A DNA stretch of 9,894 nucleotides from an uncultured Lachnospiraceae bacterium (GTDB taxonomy: Bacteria; Bacillota; Clostridia; Lachnospirales; Lachnospiraceae). Shown here piece after piece: positions 1 to 7,274 of this stretch. How positions within the stretch are numbered: position 1 is the first letter of the stretch; every line of letters starts with the position of its first letter. The notes beneath the pieces are model-generated. The model was not told the DNA's origin, searched no databases, and worked only from the letters and a program-made list of their open reading frames with translations. Location: the NCBI GenBank assembly GCA_910579425.1, contig CAJTVL010000121.1, positions 1 to 9,894 on the forward strand, in the 5' to 3' direction. Position numbers and translations under genes: made by a program.

Positions 1-117
1 TCATACAGGTTTGCTCCAGTTTTGTATAGGTACGGACTATCTACCGTTTACGTTTATCTGCTTGGCAGGAAAGAAGGAGCGCGATTTATGCAGGAAGAAA
101 CTTCCCATAGTTCCTAG
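1..117 (+). CDS. C-terminal tail of an unidentified upstream protein (partial)
   Basis: Frame 1 is open from the window's first base to a TAG at 115-117 and gives 38 residues. The segment reads like a genuine protein end: an aromatic and basic stretch (YRFAPVLYRYGLSTVYVYLL), then GRKEGARF and a short polar tail ending SHSS. Similar amphipathic, arginine-rich tails occur at the ends of glycosyltransferases and membrane-associated enzymes, but 38 residues are too few to name a family. The gene runs in the same direction as the glycosyltransferase that starts about 145 nt downstream, so the two may share a transcript. An internal ATG at 88 with GAAGGAG upstream would encode only nine codons and is less likely to be a gene in its own right. 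The call rests on amino-acid character alone. Confidence 0.45.
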   Translation, partial: SYRFAPVLYRYGLSTVYVYLLGRKEGARFMQEETSHSS

Positions 118-261
118 ATACAGCTACCGGCTTCAATACCCGAAGGGAAAAAACATACCGGAGAAAGGGATAGGGACGGGGAAACAGGAGAAGGAGAAAT
201 AGACGAAGCGCTGAAAACAGACTGCTACTTGATCAGCAGATACCAGCAGGAGTTATCTGCC
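118..261 (+). other. Purine-rich leader before the plus-strand glycosyltransferase
   Basis: This 144-nt spacer separates the upstream stop codon from the preferred ATG of the glycosyltransferase. Positions 142-207 are strongly purine-biased and contain several Shine-Dalgarno-like GGAG/AAGGAG strings (for example 191-196) with no ATG, GTG or TTG at usable distance. The frame shared by the upstream tail and the downstream gene has no stop anywhere between 118 and 1548, which is odd for a spacer. I see no convincing promoter or hairpin in it. It could be an untranslated leader, or an N-terminal extension of the downstream gene using a non-standard start. Confidence 0.4.
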
Positions 262-1548
262 ATGAATGCTTTTGAAGACGCAGTGCTGGGCATTCTTTCA
301 TCTTGCGCAGGAAAAGATAAGCTGATAACGTATTTGGAGCGAATGATTTCACATGACAAGGAATTCTATCATCTATATGATTGCACACAGCCTGTCTTAA
401 TCTACACAGGCTGTGACTTGTGTTACAATATCCTGGACACATTTAGCGCAGAACTTGGGCATTCTCTTGAAGAACTTGGACAAACGGTTGAATACTTTGA
501 TTCTTCAAAGCAAGCCTTCGAAGAGATCACCCACTATACCCAAAGGAGGTTTAAAGCAATAATTGGTATGCAGACCAACATGTTTTACGCCAAGTGGAAA
601 ACAGGCGAGTTTGTCCATAACGGAATGTCCGGACCTAAATATAACTTTTTATTTGACCACCCAATCTGGCTGAATAGCTATCTGGAACAAAAACCGCATC
701 GCTTATGTGCTCTGACGCCTGATGGAAATTACAAAAAATTTATTGAAGAATATTTCGATCATTCGGCAAGATTTCTGCCTCCCGGAGGGGAATACACTCT
801 ATACGAGGAAAAAGAAAGAGATTATGAGGTTTCCTTTCTTGGAAGTTATGGAAAAGGACTCACAGAAAGCCTGAAAATGATCAAAAGCGTTGACAGGCAA
901 AGGGCCTGTTTCGTCAATCGATATATAATATATATGCGCAGGTACTTAACGGAAACTCCTGAGCAGGCATTTAAAAGGGCCTTGGATTACTATGGAATTT
1001 CCTACACCAAAAAAGAATTTCTAATTGCATTCCACCGGGAACGTTGGGTGATTACGGAATTAGCGAATTATTATCGTAACAAGGTTCTTAAAACGATATT
1101 GGATGCCGGAATTAATGTACACGTTTTTGGCAATACGTGGGATGAAAGCCCCCTGCGGGGACATCCTTCACTGATTCACCATGAAGCCGTATACGGAAAA
1201 GATGCCCTTAAAGTTTATGCCAGGACAAAGCTCTCTCTCAATGTCATGAGATGGCATAAGGATGGATTTACCGAGCGAATTGCCAATGCAATGCTGCAAA
1301 AAGCATTGGTCATTACGGACAAAACTGCCTATCTGGAAAATAACTTCACAGACGGGGAAGATATTCTGTTATTCGACCTGAATCATTTACAGGGAATTCC
1401 CGCACAGATAAAGGAACTGCTTACCTGTGAAAGGAAAAGAAAAAGGATCGCGGATAATGGCTTTAAAAAGGCGCTGCAGCAACACACCTGGAAAAATCGC
1501 GCCGTTAAAATCCTGGAAATGATCGAGGAGGACGAGGCAAATCATTAA
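262..1548 (+). CDS. CgeB-like glycosyltransferase (GT-B fold, spore-maturation CgeB family)
   Basis: A 428-residue cytoplasmic protein with no signal peptide or membrane segment. The N-terminal half resembles the DUF3880-type domain found before CgeB glycosyltransferase domains. It has a FDHP motif near residues 131-134, comparable to YDSPH in the second CgeB-like protein of this window. The C-terminal part (about 285-425) matches the Glyco_trans_1_2 pattern: HVFGNTW near 287-293, then LSLNVMRWHKDGFTERIANA near 325-343, then an LV-TD strand and a terminal helix containing ERKRKRIADNGFKKAL. It probably transfers a sugar from a nucleotide sugar to protein or glycan; donor and acceptor cannot be read from sequence. 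The ATG at 262 is preferred because AGGAG lies at 248-252, nine bases upstream. A TTG at 229 is in frame but has no ribosome binding site. It converges on the dehydrogenase gene with a 10-nt gap. Confidence 0.85.
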   Translation: MNAFEDAVLGILSSCAGKDKLITYLERMISHDKEFYHLYDCTQPVLIYTGCDLCYNILDTFSAELGHSLEELGQTVEYFDSSKQAFEEITHYTQRRFKAIIGMQTNMFYAKWKTGEFVHNGMSGPKYNFLFDHPIWLNSYLEQKPHRLCALTPDGNYKKFIEEYFDHSARFLPPGGEYTLYEEKERDYEVSFLGSYGKGLTESLKMIKSVDRQRACFVNRYIIYMRRYLTETPEQAFKRALDYYGISYTKKEFLIAFHRERWVITELANYYRNKVLKTILDAGINVHVFGNTWDESPLRGHPSLIHHEAVYGKDALKVYARTKLSLNVMRWHKDGFTERIANAMLQKALVITDKTAYLENNFTDGEDILLFDLNHLQGIPAQIKELLTCERKRKRIADNGFKKALQQHTWKNRAVKILEMIEEDEANH

Positions 1549-1558
1549 TTGAAATTGT

Positions 1559-2611
1559 TTATCCTTCACATAACACCATAATTTTAATGTAATCCTCGCT
1601 CTTTGTATGCATGATCTCAAAGCCTTCCATAAACGATTCCATGCTCATCCGATGGGTAATCAGCTTTTCCGGATTTACTTTTCCCTCCTCCAGCCGCTTT
1701 AAAACATAATGCCAGTCATCGTTTTCTTCATGGGTGAAAGAGGAATTCCATGTTCCGATCAGACGTATCTGGCTGCGGAGAATTTTCCAGTACAGATTCT
1801 TCTCCAGAGCAACGTCTGATGCGGGGTTCCCAACCAGCATCATCCTTCCCTCTACGCACAGGCTCCTTATTCCCTGCTTTAATACATCATTTTTTCCTAC
1901 ACAGTCAAAAAATATGTTTACACCCATCCCGCCTGTTTTATCCAAAATCCATCCCGGGAAATCCTCATATCGAATATCACAGTAGTTTTCCCCCTGGATA
2001 CCGATATTTTCCGCCATGTTTCTCTGGAAGTCTTTATTTCCTGCTACATACAGCTCACGGCATCCCATCTCCTGCAAAAACATGGCGATGCATAAGCCAA
2101 TGGTCCCCAGCCCGCACACTGCAATTGTATCCGTGCGGGAAGGACATGCCCTGCGTATGGCATGCACCGCCACTGCCATAGGCTCCATCATCGCTGCCTG
2201 CTCCATTGTAACCGAATCCGGCAATGCAATCAGATTCCATTCCGGAACCTGTACATATTCCGCAAATCCTCCATTGGTTCTGGAGCCCAGGTAACTGTAA
2301 TTACTGCACATTTCGTACTGCTTTTTTTGACATTGAGGGCAGCTCATACAGGGGATTAAGGGAAATACTCCTACTCGCTTTCCAACCAGACTGCTGCTTA
2401 TCCCCTCTCCCGCTTCTACTACTTCTCCTGTAAATTCATGCCCCGGAATTAGCGGATGCTGGTACGCTCCGGTTCTATAAATTCTGGGAATATCAGACCC
2501 GCAGATGCCGGCCGCTTTCACATGCACCAGAACAGTCCCTGCAGCGGCGCAGGGTTTCTGTATCTCTTCATATCGATAATCCCCAATTCCATGTAATACG
2601 TAAGCCTTCAT
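1559..2611 (-). CDS. Zinc-dependent polyol(-phosphate) dehydrogenase, GatD-like MDR family
   Basis: A 350-residue medium-chain dehydrogenase with the full zinc alcohol dehydrogenase layout. Catalytic zinc ligands are C37 (in CGSD), H58-E59 (in GHEF) and E143 (in EPMAV). The structural-zinc cysteines are C88, C91, C94 and C102, and the Rossmann motif GLGTIG lies at 167-172. The strings CGSDIPRIYRTGA and YLGSRTNGGFAEY resemble galactitol-1-phosphate 5-dehydrogenase (GatD) and sorbitol dehydrogenases more than classical TarJ. It likely interconverts a ketose (phosphate) and the matching polyol (phosphate) with NAD(P)H. Next to a cytidylyltransferase and a pentulose-phosphate epimerase, reduction of ribulose- or xylulose-5-phosphate to a polyol 5-phosphate is the best guess (inference). 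The start is fixed by GGAGGGG at 2618-2624, six bases from the ATG; upstream in-frame starts would overlap the preceding gene. It is the last gene of the minus-strand cluster in the window. Confidence 0.85.
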   Translation of the reverse strand: MKAYVLHGIGDYRYEEIQKPCAAAGTVLVHVKAAGICGSDIPRIYRTGAYQHPLIPGHEFTGEVVEAGEGISSSLVGKRVGVFPLIPCMSCPQCQKKQYEMCSNYSYLGSRTNGGFAEYVQVPEWNLIALPDSVTMEQAAMMEPMAVAVHAIRRACPSRTDTIAVCGLGTIGLCIAMFLQEMGCRELYVAGNKDFQRNMAENIGIQGENYCDIRYEDFPGWILDKTGGMGVNIFFDCVGKNDVLKQGIRSLCVEGRMMLVGNPASDVALEKNLYWKILRSQIRLIGTWNSSFTHEENDDWHYVLKRLEEGKVNPEKLITHRMSMESFMEGFEIMHTKSEDYIKIMVLCEG

Positions 2612-2633
2612 CTTTATCCCCTCCATACCGGCT

Positions 2634-3335
2634 TTATGGCTGAGCTTTAGCCGACTGCAGAATCTGTTGAAATCGAACAAGATCTTCTCTTGTGGTAACC
2701 TTAAAATTCCGTTCTTCTCCTGCCACGCAGCCAATATCCATTCCGGCTAAAACGGCGGGTTCCGTTGAGCCGTTTATCTTCAAAATCCTGTCCGGCAAAA
2801 GCCTTTCATTGGCCTTATAATACAGCCCCACCCGAAATGCTTCCGGCGCCTGCCCCGCCATCAGTCTATCTCTTTCCAAAAGGGATTCTATTCTTCCATC
2901 CCTTCCATAATAAACCGTATCCTTTACAGGAATTACTGTTATCGCTCCGTCATGTTCCCGGCATGCCTCTAAGCAGTCTGTGATAATCCTGTCCGATACC
3001 AGCGGTCTTGCAGCGTCATGCACGATTACCACATCTTCCTCACAGCCATATTCCAATATGTCCTGTAAGCCGTTCCATATTGACAACTGTCTGTTCTCTC
3101 CCGGAGCAGAAAATCCCTGCAGCCCGGTACAACCTTCCTGCAACGCGCATTTCTCTAAAAAAGCGTGCCACTGCTCATCCGCCACGATCTGGATCTTATC
3201 AATTTGCTCATGCTGTGAAAAAGTCCTAAGACAGTAGGCAATAACCGGCTTTCCCCCCACCTCAAGGTACTGTTTGGGTATATCTCCCCCGAATCTGCTG
3301 CCGCTTCCTCCTGCCAATATCAACGCTATATTCAT
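2634..3335 (-). CDS. IspD/TarI-family cytidylyltransferase, probably CDP-polyol forming
   Basis: A 233-residue nucleotidyltransferase that joins CTP and a polyol phosphate, releasing pyrophosphate. The N-terminal loop LAGGSGSRFG (7-16) with R14, followed by PKQYL with K21, is the CTP-binding signature. VHDAARPLV (105-113, D107 and R110), KDT (138-140), R157 and K212 in NFKVTT match catalytic and binding positions known in IspD. The usual QTPQ-F segment is replaced by GQAPEAF (161-167), a difference near the substrate pocket. Family members make CDP-methylerythritol (IspD) or CDP-ribitol (TarI/Bcs1). The dehydrogenase 22 nt downstream and the LicD genes upstream favour a CDP-polyol for surface decoration over isoprenoid synthesis. 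The ATG at 3335 is chosen over 3347 because GGAGGG (3340-3345) sits four bases before it and would be inside the coding region otherwise. Confidence 0.85.
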   Translation of the reverse strand: MNIALILAGGSGSRFGGDIPKQYLEVGGKPVIAYCLRTFSQHEQIDKIQIVADEQWHAFLEKCALQEGCTGLQGFSAPGENRQLSIWNGLQDILEYGCEEDVVIVHDAARPLVSDRIITDCLEACREHDGAITVIPVKDTVYYGRDGRIESLLERDRLMAGQAPEAFRVGLYYKANERLLPDRILKINGSTEPAVLAGMDIGCVAGEERNFKVTTREDLVRFQQILQSAKAQP

Positions 3336-3387
3336 CTGTCCCTCCATACCAGACTCCGGCGAGCATTACCGTGTAAATCCGGCGCTT

Positions 3388-4563
3388 TTAAGCCAAATTC
3401 AGATAACCGAGCATCTCCTTTGCCCTATGTACATAAGTATGCCCTGATGCAACTTTTCGGAAACCATTTTCAGCGATCTGTTTTCTTTCTCTGTCGTTTT
3501 GCAGATAGTAAGAAATTTTTGAATAAAGATCTGCTCTGCTTTCGAAATATACAAAATCCTCATCCGGTTTAAAAAAAGAAAGAAAATCTTGTTGAAAATT
3601 GGTCAGCAAAAATCCCCCTGCTCCCATAATTTCAAAAGCTCTGAGCGGTATACCATTTAAGATGCTCCGCAGAGTAATGTTTAAATTTACAGCCGCCATT
3701 TTGTAAACATAAGGCGCATAGGAATAGACATCCACCACGCCATGATTACTGCATCCTTTTATTTGCAGCGTTTCATCCGGCGTATACAGATCCAGGCCGT
3801 ATTTGTCCGCCACCTCTGTCAGCAGTTCGAACCGCTCCGATGCCGTAATCTGGCGGTTAATCACATACTGTGCAAACAGATATTCTATGGTTTCCACACC
3901 TCCGGGCCTTACCTGCATGGGAAGCGAATTTTGCATGTCCTTTACAATTTTATCCGGCAGAAGCTCCTGAATAAAATTATACCCATATACCTGCTTCTGG
4001 GCCTCCATCAATCCCTCCAGATATCCTCTGGTATAGTCGGATACTCCTGTCATTCTCTGATAAAACTGATGCTTTTCCGTATACAGTGATCCTACGAACG
4101 CCACCTTATGTCTGGGGCTCCATACTGTCTTCTCAAAGCCTCCAAGGTCATTCATACTTTTCAAACGCTTCGTATTTGCAGCCATTGGCAGGTAATGAAC
4201 CGTTGTGATACCTCCCCTGTGAAATTCTTCATATACAGCGCTGTCAAATACAAATACATAATTTGTTGGGTAAACTATGGAGTAATGATACATCCGCACG
4301 TGAGGGCTGTCGTAAACCCATGACACATAAGGAAGCCCCAGATTTTTACATGCCACAGCCACGATGGGAAAATAATTAAAGGAGAATAAACAATCAACAG
4401 ACAGCCCATGGAACTGTCCCTCCAATGCTTTCACTGCCGCTGCGTCCTCCGGCTCCGCATGATCTGAAAAAGGGCACCCTATCACGCTATGCCCCAATTC
4501 TGCGAATGCCTCCTGCATATCTTCCCTGCCAAAGCTATCCCATGTAAGCATTCCTATTTTCAT
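3388..4563 (-). CDS. CgeB-like glycosyltransferase (GT-B fold)
   Basis: A 391-residue cytoplasmic protein. The N-terminus MKIGMLTWDSFG, followed by AFAELGHSV, is a typical GT-B first strand and helix. The N-terminal domain includes YDSPHVRMYHYS (84-95) and FVFDSAVYEEF (104-114), as in DUF3880/CgeB proteins, plus VAFVGSLY near 154-161. The C-terminal Glyco_trans_1_2 domain (about 270-388) contains VNLNITLRSILNGIPLRAFE and IMGAGGFLLTN, then a capping helix with AENGFRKVASGHTYVHRA. It is likely a sugar transferase acting on protein or glycan; the donor is unknown. ATG 4563 is favoured over ATG 4572: the AAGGAGG site ends one base before 4572, which is too close, but ten bases before 4563. It lies 57 nt after the epimerase stop and 52 nt before the cytidylyltransferase, in the same operon-like run. 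Confidence 0.87.
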   Translation of the reverse strand: MKIGMLTWDSFGREDMQEAFAELGHSVIGCPFSDHAEPEDAAAVKALEGQFHGLSVDCLFSFNYFPIVAVACKNLGLPYVSWVYDSPHVRMYHYSIVYPTNYVFVFDSAVYEEFHRGGITTVHYLPMAANTKRLKSMNDLGGFEKTVWSPRHKVAFVGSLYTEKHQFYQRMTGVSDYTRGYLEGLMEAQKQVYGYNFIQELLPDKIVKDMQNSLPMQVRPGGVETIEYLFAQYVINRQITASERFELLTEVADKYGLDLYTPDETLQIKGCSNHGVVDVYSYAPYVYKMAAVNLNITLRSILNGIPLRAFEIMGAGGFLLTNFQQDFLSFFKPDEDFVYFESRADLYSKISYYLQNDRERKQIAENGFRKVASGHTYVHRAKEMLGYLNLA

Positions 4564-4619
4564 TTTAATCATGCCTCCTTCTCAGCGATCAGCCTTCGGA
4601 CAGAGTATTTAAAAATCCT

Positions 4620-5285
4620 CTAATCAAATTTAAGCCTTCTAATATCCTGCAAAATTTCTCCATAAGGTTTTTTCTTTCCAAACAGCAAGGTTGTACCAAG
4701 CACAAATCCATCCATTCCCTTGGGGGCAAATTCTATAATTTTTTCTTTGCTGCAGGCGCCGTCCCAGTACAGCTTAAAGCCCATTTTATCTTTTAGCCGG
4801 AGCAGTTTCTCGATTTTTTCCCCTACATACGGCATGTACATCTGTCCTGCATTCCCGGGATTTACCGTCATAACCAATACTTTGTCCACGATACGCAGCA
4901 TCTCAATGACCGTCTCCACACTGGTTCCGGGATTAATTGCAATTCCCGGAACCAGACCGGCATTGATAATCTTCTGTAATGTAGTCGAAGGATGATACTC
5001 AGCCTCCGGGTGAATATAGACCGTATCCCCCTTGCGCAGTTTATCCGTAAACAGATGAATGTTATTGTTTGGATGCTCAATCATTAAATGCACATCCATA
5101 GGCTTTGAGGTGGCGGATGCAATATAGGCCATATCATTTAAAGACATGGCAAAATTAGGCACATACCGCCCATCCATAATATCTATATGAAAGGAATCGA
5201 TTCCACCCGCATTCAGTTCACGGACTTCCTTTTCCAGGTTCCCGAAATTTACGCACATCATAGATGCATTCAGTTCAAAATACAT
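4620..5285 (-). CDS. rpe: Ribulose-phosphate 3-epimerase family protein
   Basis: A 221-residue TIM-barrel enzyme of usual Rpe length. S8, the FHIDIMDGRYVPNF stretch (H33, D35 and catalytic D38), DVHLMIE (H66) and VNPGNAGQ (141-148) follow the family order, and D175 occupies the second catalytic acid/metal position. The usual VDGG context around that aspartate is changed to YWDGA, so the phosphate-side loop is divergent. Rpe interconverts ribulose-5-phosphate and xylulose-5-phosphate; relatives act on allulose-6-phosphate. Its place between the LicD genes and the sugar-activation genes suggests a dedicated copy feeding a pentulose phosphate to the dehydrogenase and cytidylyltransferase, rather than the housekeeping pentose-phosphate enzyme (inference). 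The start has AGGTAGGG upstream, and the gene lies 18 nt after the last licD. Confidence 0.85.
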   Translation of the reverse strand: MYFELNASMMCVNFGNLEKEVRELNAGGIDSFHIDIMDGRYVPNFAMSLNDMAYIASATSKPMDVHLMIEHPNNNIHLFTDKLRKGDTVYIHPEAEYHPSTTLQKIINAGLVPGIAINPGTSVETVIEMLRIVDKVLVMTVNPGNAGQMYMPYVGEKIEKLLRLKDKMGFKLYWDGACSKEKIIEFAPKGMDGFVLGTTLLFGKKKPYGEILQDIRRLKFD

Positions 5286-5303
5286 TTTATTTTCCCTACC
5301 TGC

Positions 5304-6308
5304 TTATTTATTTTGGTCTTTTTCGATCTCCGCCACTTTTTTTCTGAGTTCTTCAAGCTGTCGTTTATAACAAGGGTAATCATGCATCCCTTCACTCCGC
5401 ACAGGTTTCCTGTAGTCCCCATAAATCGTCTTTAAGACCTCATCATAATTCCCGGGGACCGGAATGTCAAATCCCTCAAAGGGCAAATATGACGTTTCCG
5501 CAAACCATGCATCCTCATATACTTTTCCGAATTTCAAATAATCCAAGTACATTGCGATCTGATGGCTGGGCTCTGCGCTGCCTGTTTGATGGACTTTATA
5601 ATACGGAAGTCTCTCCGCTGCATGCCAAAGTTCCTTAAGAAGCTCTGCTTCACGTCCCTTTTGCCACAGATTTCGATGAATGCTAATCCCGTATTGCTTC
5701 TTTAGAATATCAAGCAGCCTGCCAATCTGCAGCATTGCCGCCTCCGCATCCCTCTGTTCTTTCTTCTGTTGTTTCCCCTCACCCTTCTTTGCCTGAAATT
5801 CCAATTGCTGCAGCATAAGAGCGCTTGCAAAGATACTTCTTTGCATTTCAGATACCTTCTCATCAGAAGGAATTGCATCCAACGGAAAAATATCAATTCC
5901 TACGTAAAAAGGGCAGCCGTGAAACCTCTGTAAATGCTCCGGTTCTATGCTGATCGAATCACTGTTGTTCACATATACCTGATATTCCGGATACCCCTTT
6001 CTGGCAAAAGGGGCTCTGACTACATAACCCTCTGGCAATTCTTCCGGTAATAGATTTAACAGCTTCCGATAATCCTCACGCCTCATCCAAATATCAATAT
6101 CATCATCCCAAGGAATAAAACCCTGATGGCGGACAGCTCCGAGCAATGTGCCATAAGCAGCGTACCATTTCAGGTCATGCCTGCCGCAGACACATGCGAC
6201 CTCATTTAGAACCTCCAATTCGGCCGCCCATACCGTCTTCATGGTGCTATCCACCAAAAAACCTTCCCGTTCCTCATTTTGAAAATAATCTACCGGAAAC
6301 TCCAGCAT
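5304..6308 (-). CDS. licD: LicD family phosphotransferase, paralogue D
   Basis: A 334-residue cytoplasmic LicD protein, fourth and last in the tandem array. The nucleotidyltransferase-fold core is complete: AAYGTLLGAVRHQGFIPWDD (51-69), with the acidic cluster D68-D69-D70 and D72, FHGCPFYVGIDIFPLD (129-144), and the C-terminal FEGF-IPVP-YGDY signature (277-299). It has the longest variable middle segment of the four, a lysine- and glutamine-rich helix (about 170-195). LicD proteins transfer phosphocholine or polyol phosphate from a CDP donor to a sugar; fukutin and FKRP are relatives that add ribitol phosphate. It pairs with paralogue C (shared HQGFIPWDDD, NSDSISI and MYLDYLK). Its ATG overlaps the stop of paralogue C by one base (TAATG), with GGGAG five bases upstream, so translation is probably coupled. 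Confidence 0.88.
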   Translation of the reverse strand: MLEFPVDYFQNEEREGFLVDSTMKTVWAAELEVLNEVACVCGRHDLKWYAAYGTLLGAVRHQGFIPWDDDIDIWMRREDYRKLLNLLPEELPEGYVVRAPFARKGYPEYQVYVNNSDSISIEPEHLQRFHGCPFYVGIDIFPLDAIPSDEKVSEMQRSIFASALMLQQLEFQAKKGEGKQQKKEQRDAEAAMLQIGRLLDILKKQYGISIHRNLWQKGREAELLKELWHAAERLPYYKVHQTGSAEPSHQIAMYLDYLKFGKVYEDAWFAETSYLPFEGFDIPVPGNYDEVLKTIYGDYRKPVRSEGMHDYPCYKRQLEELRKKVAEIEKDQNK

Positions 6309-7273
6309 TATTGCTCCCTCTTTCTGGCCGATTCCACCTCCGCCACGTATTGTCGTAACTGTTCCAATTGCTTTTTATAAAACGGATAGTCATGGAGTGT
6401 AGTATTTTTAATACATACAGAATAATCCCCATAGGTCGAGCGCAGAATCCGGTCATAGCCTCCCGGCACAGGCACGGAAAATCCCTCAAATGGCATCATC
6501 TCCACATTCTCAAACCAAGACGCCTGATAGAATTTGTTATACTTAAGATAATCCAAATACATGGCCAGTCTGCCTGACTCATTACCTTTTTTTCCGCCGT
6601 CACCCATAACGATCTCGTTTGCAAGTCCCCAAAGTCCTGCCGACAGTTCATTACGTTCATCCTCAGAGGCAATTTCCGATAATCCGTTTCTGTCAATAGT
6701 GACATCTCGCTGTCTTTCCAGTATATCCAACATCTCTGCCAGATCTGCATTTATTTCTCTGCTCTTTATCATTAAGGCAGCCTGTCTTGCCATTCTGAAC
6801 AGATTCATCCGGAGGGAATTTTCCTCATCTTCTTCCAGGAAATCCAACGGAAATACATCGATCCCCACCATAAACGGACAGCCATGAAACTTTTGCAGAT
6901 GTTCCGGAGCTATACTGATCGAATCACTGTTGACAATACAGGAATGGTATTCCGGATACCAGCTTTCAAGCATCGGACTTCTTACCACATATCCCTTGGG
7001 CAGCTCTTTTGGAAGATATGTGAGGAGCTGCATATAGTCTTCCCTTATCAGCCATATATCCATATCGTCATCCCACGGAATAAATCCCTGATGCCTTACC
7101 GTACCAAGCAATGACCCAAAGGCCATATACCAGGTCAATCCATGTCTCTCGCATACTTTCGCGATCTCACTCAGGACCTCCAATTCCGCTGCCCACACTG
7201 TCTTCATGGTCACATCTACCTGAAAATCTTCCCGTATTTCCGCCTGAAAAAAATTTTCTCCAAAGCTCAGCAT
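6308..7273 (-). CDS. licD: LicD family phosphotransferase, paralogue C
   Basis: A 321-residue LicD protein, third in the array. Core motifs: AFGSLLGTVRHQGFIPWDDD (51-70) with D72 intact, FHGCPFMVGIDVFPLD (129-144), and PFEGF, PVP and YGDY between 261 and 284. Serine replaces the usual threonine in the GTLLG loop (S54), and M50-A51-F52 differs from the YAAYG of the other three, so donor-site fine structure may differ. The middle region (about 150-235) is unrelated in detail to the neighbours and glycine-rich at 224-233. Together with paralogue D it forms the more similar downstream pair. It starts one base after the TGA of paralogue B, with AGGA five bases upstream. Predicted role: moving a phosphorylated group from a CDP carrier to a sugar acceptor; the acceptor is unknown. 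Confidence 0.88.
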   Translation of the reverse strand: MLSFGENFFQAEIREDFQVDVTMKTVWAAELEVLSEIAKVCERHGLTWYMAFGSLLGTVRHQGFIPWDDDMDIWLIREDYMQLLTYLPKELPKGYVVRSPMLESWYPEYHSCIVNSDSISIAPEHLQKFHGCPFMVGIDVFPLDFLEEDEENSLRMNLFRMARQAALMIKSREINADLAEMLDILERQRDVTIDRNGLSEIASEDERNELSAGLWGLANEIVMGDGGKKGNESGRLAMYLDYLKYNKFYQASWFENVEMMPFEGFSVPVPGGYDRILRSTYGDYSVCIKNTTLHDYPFYKKQLEQLRQYVAEVESARKREQ

Positions 7274-7274
7274 T

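Noticed and set aside
20..50. Candidate promoter (TTGTAT ... CGTTTA)
   Set aside because: The -10 element is poor, there is no flagellar sigma-28 match, and the region appears to be coding for the upstream tail.
11..202. 63-codon plus-strand open frame
   Set aside because: It overlaps the more protein-like frame 1 tail, has no ribosome binding site at its TTG start, and its second half is a translation of the purine-rich leader (K, G and E rich).
1734..2433. Several plus-strand open frames opposite the dehydrogenase
   Set aside because: They are antisense shadows of a well-supported gene with intact zinc and Rossmann motifs; their proteins are proline/serine/cysteine-rich and lack start signals.
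1559..2734. Longer form of the dehydrogenase starting at 2734
   Set aside because: The extra 41 residues overlap the end of the cytidylyltransferase and are not family-like; a strong GGAGGGG site sits six bases before the ATG at 2611.
2634..3335. Housekeeping ispD of the isoprenoid MEP pathway
   Set aside because: Possible in principle, but the altered GQAPEAF segment and its position between a glycosyltransferase and a polyol dehydrogenase fit CDP-polyol synthesis better. Not excluded.
3336..3387. Possible regulatory hairpin between glycosyltransferase and cytidylyltransferase genes
   Set aside because: TCCGGCG occurs twice, but as a direct rather than inverted repeat, and no T-run follows.
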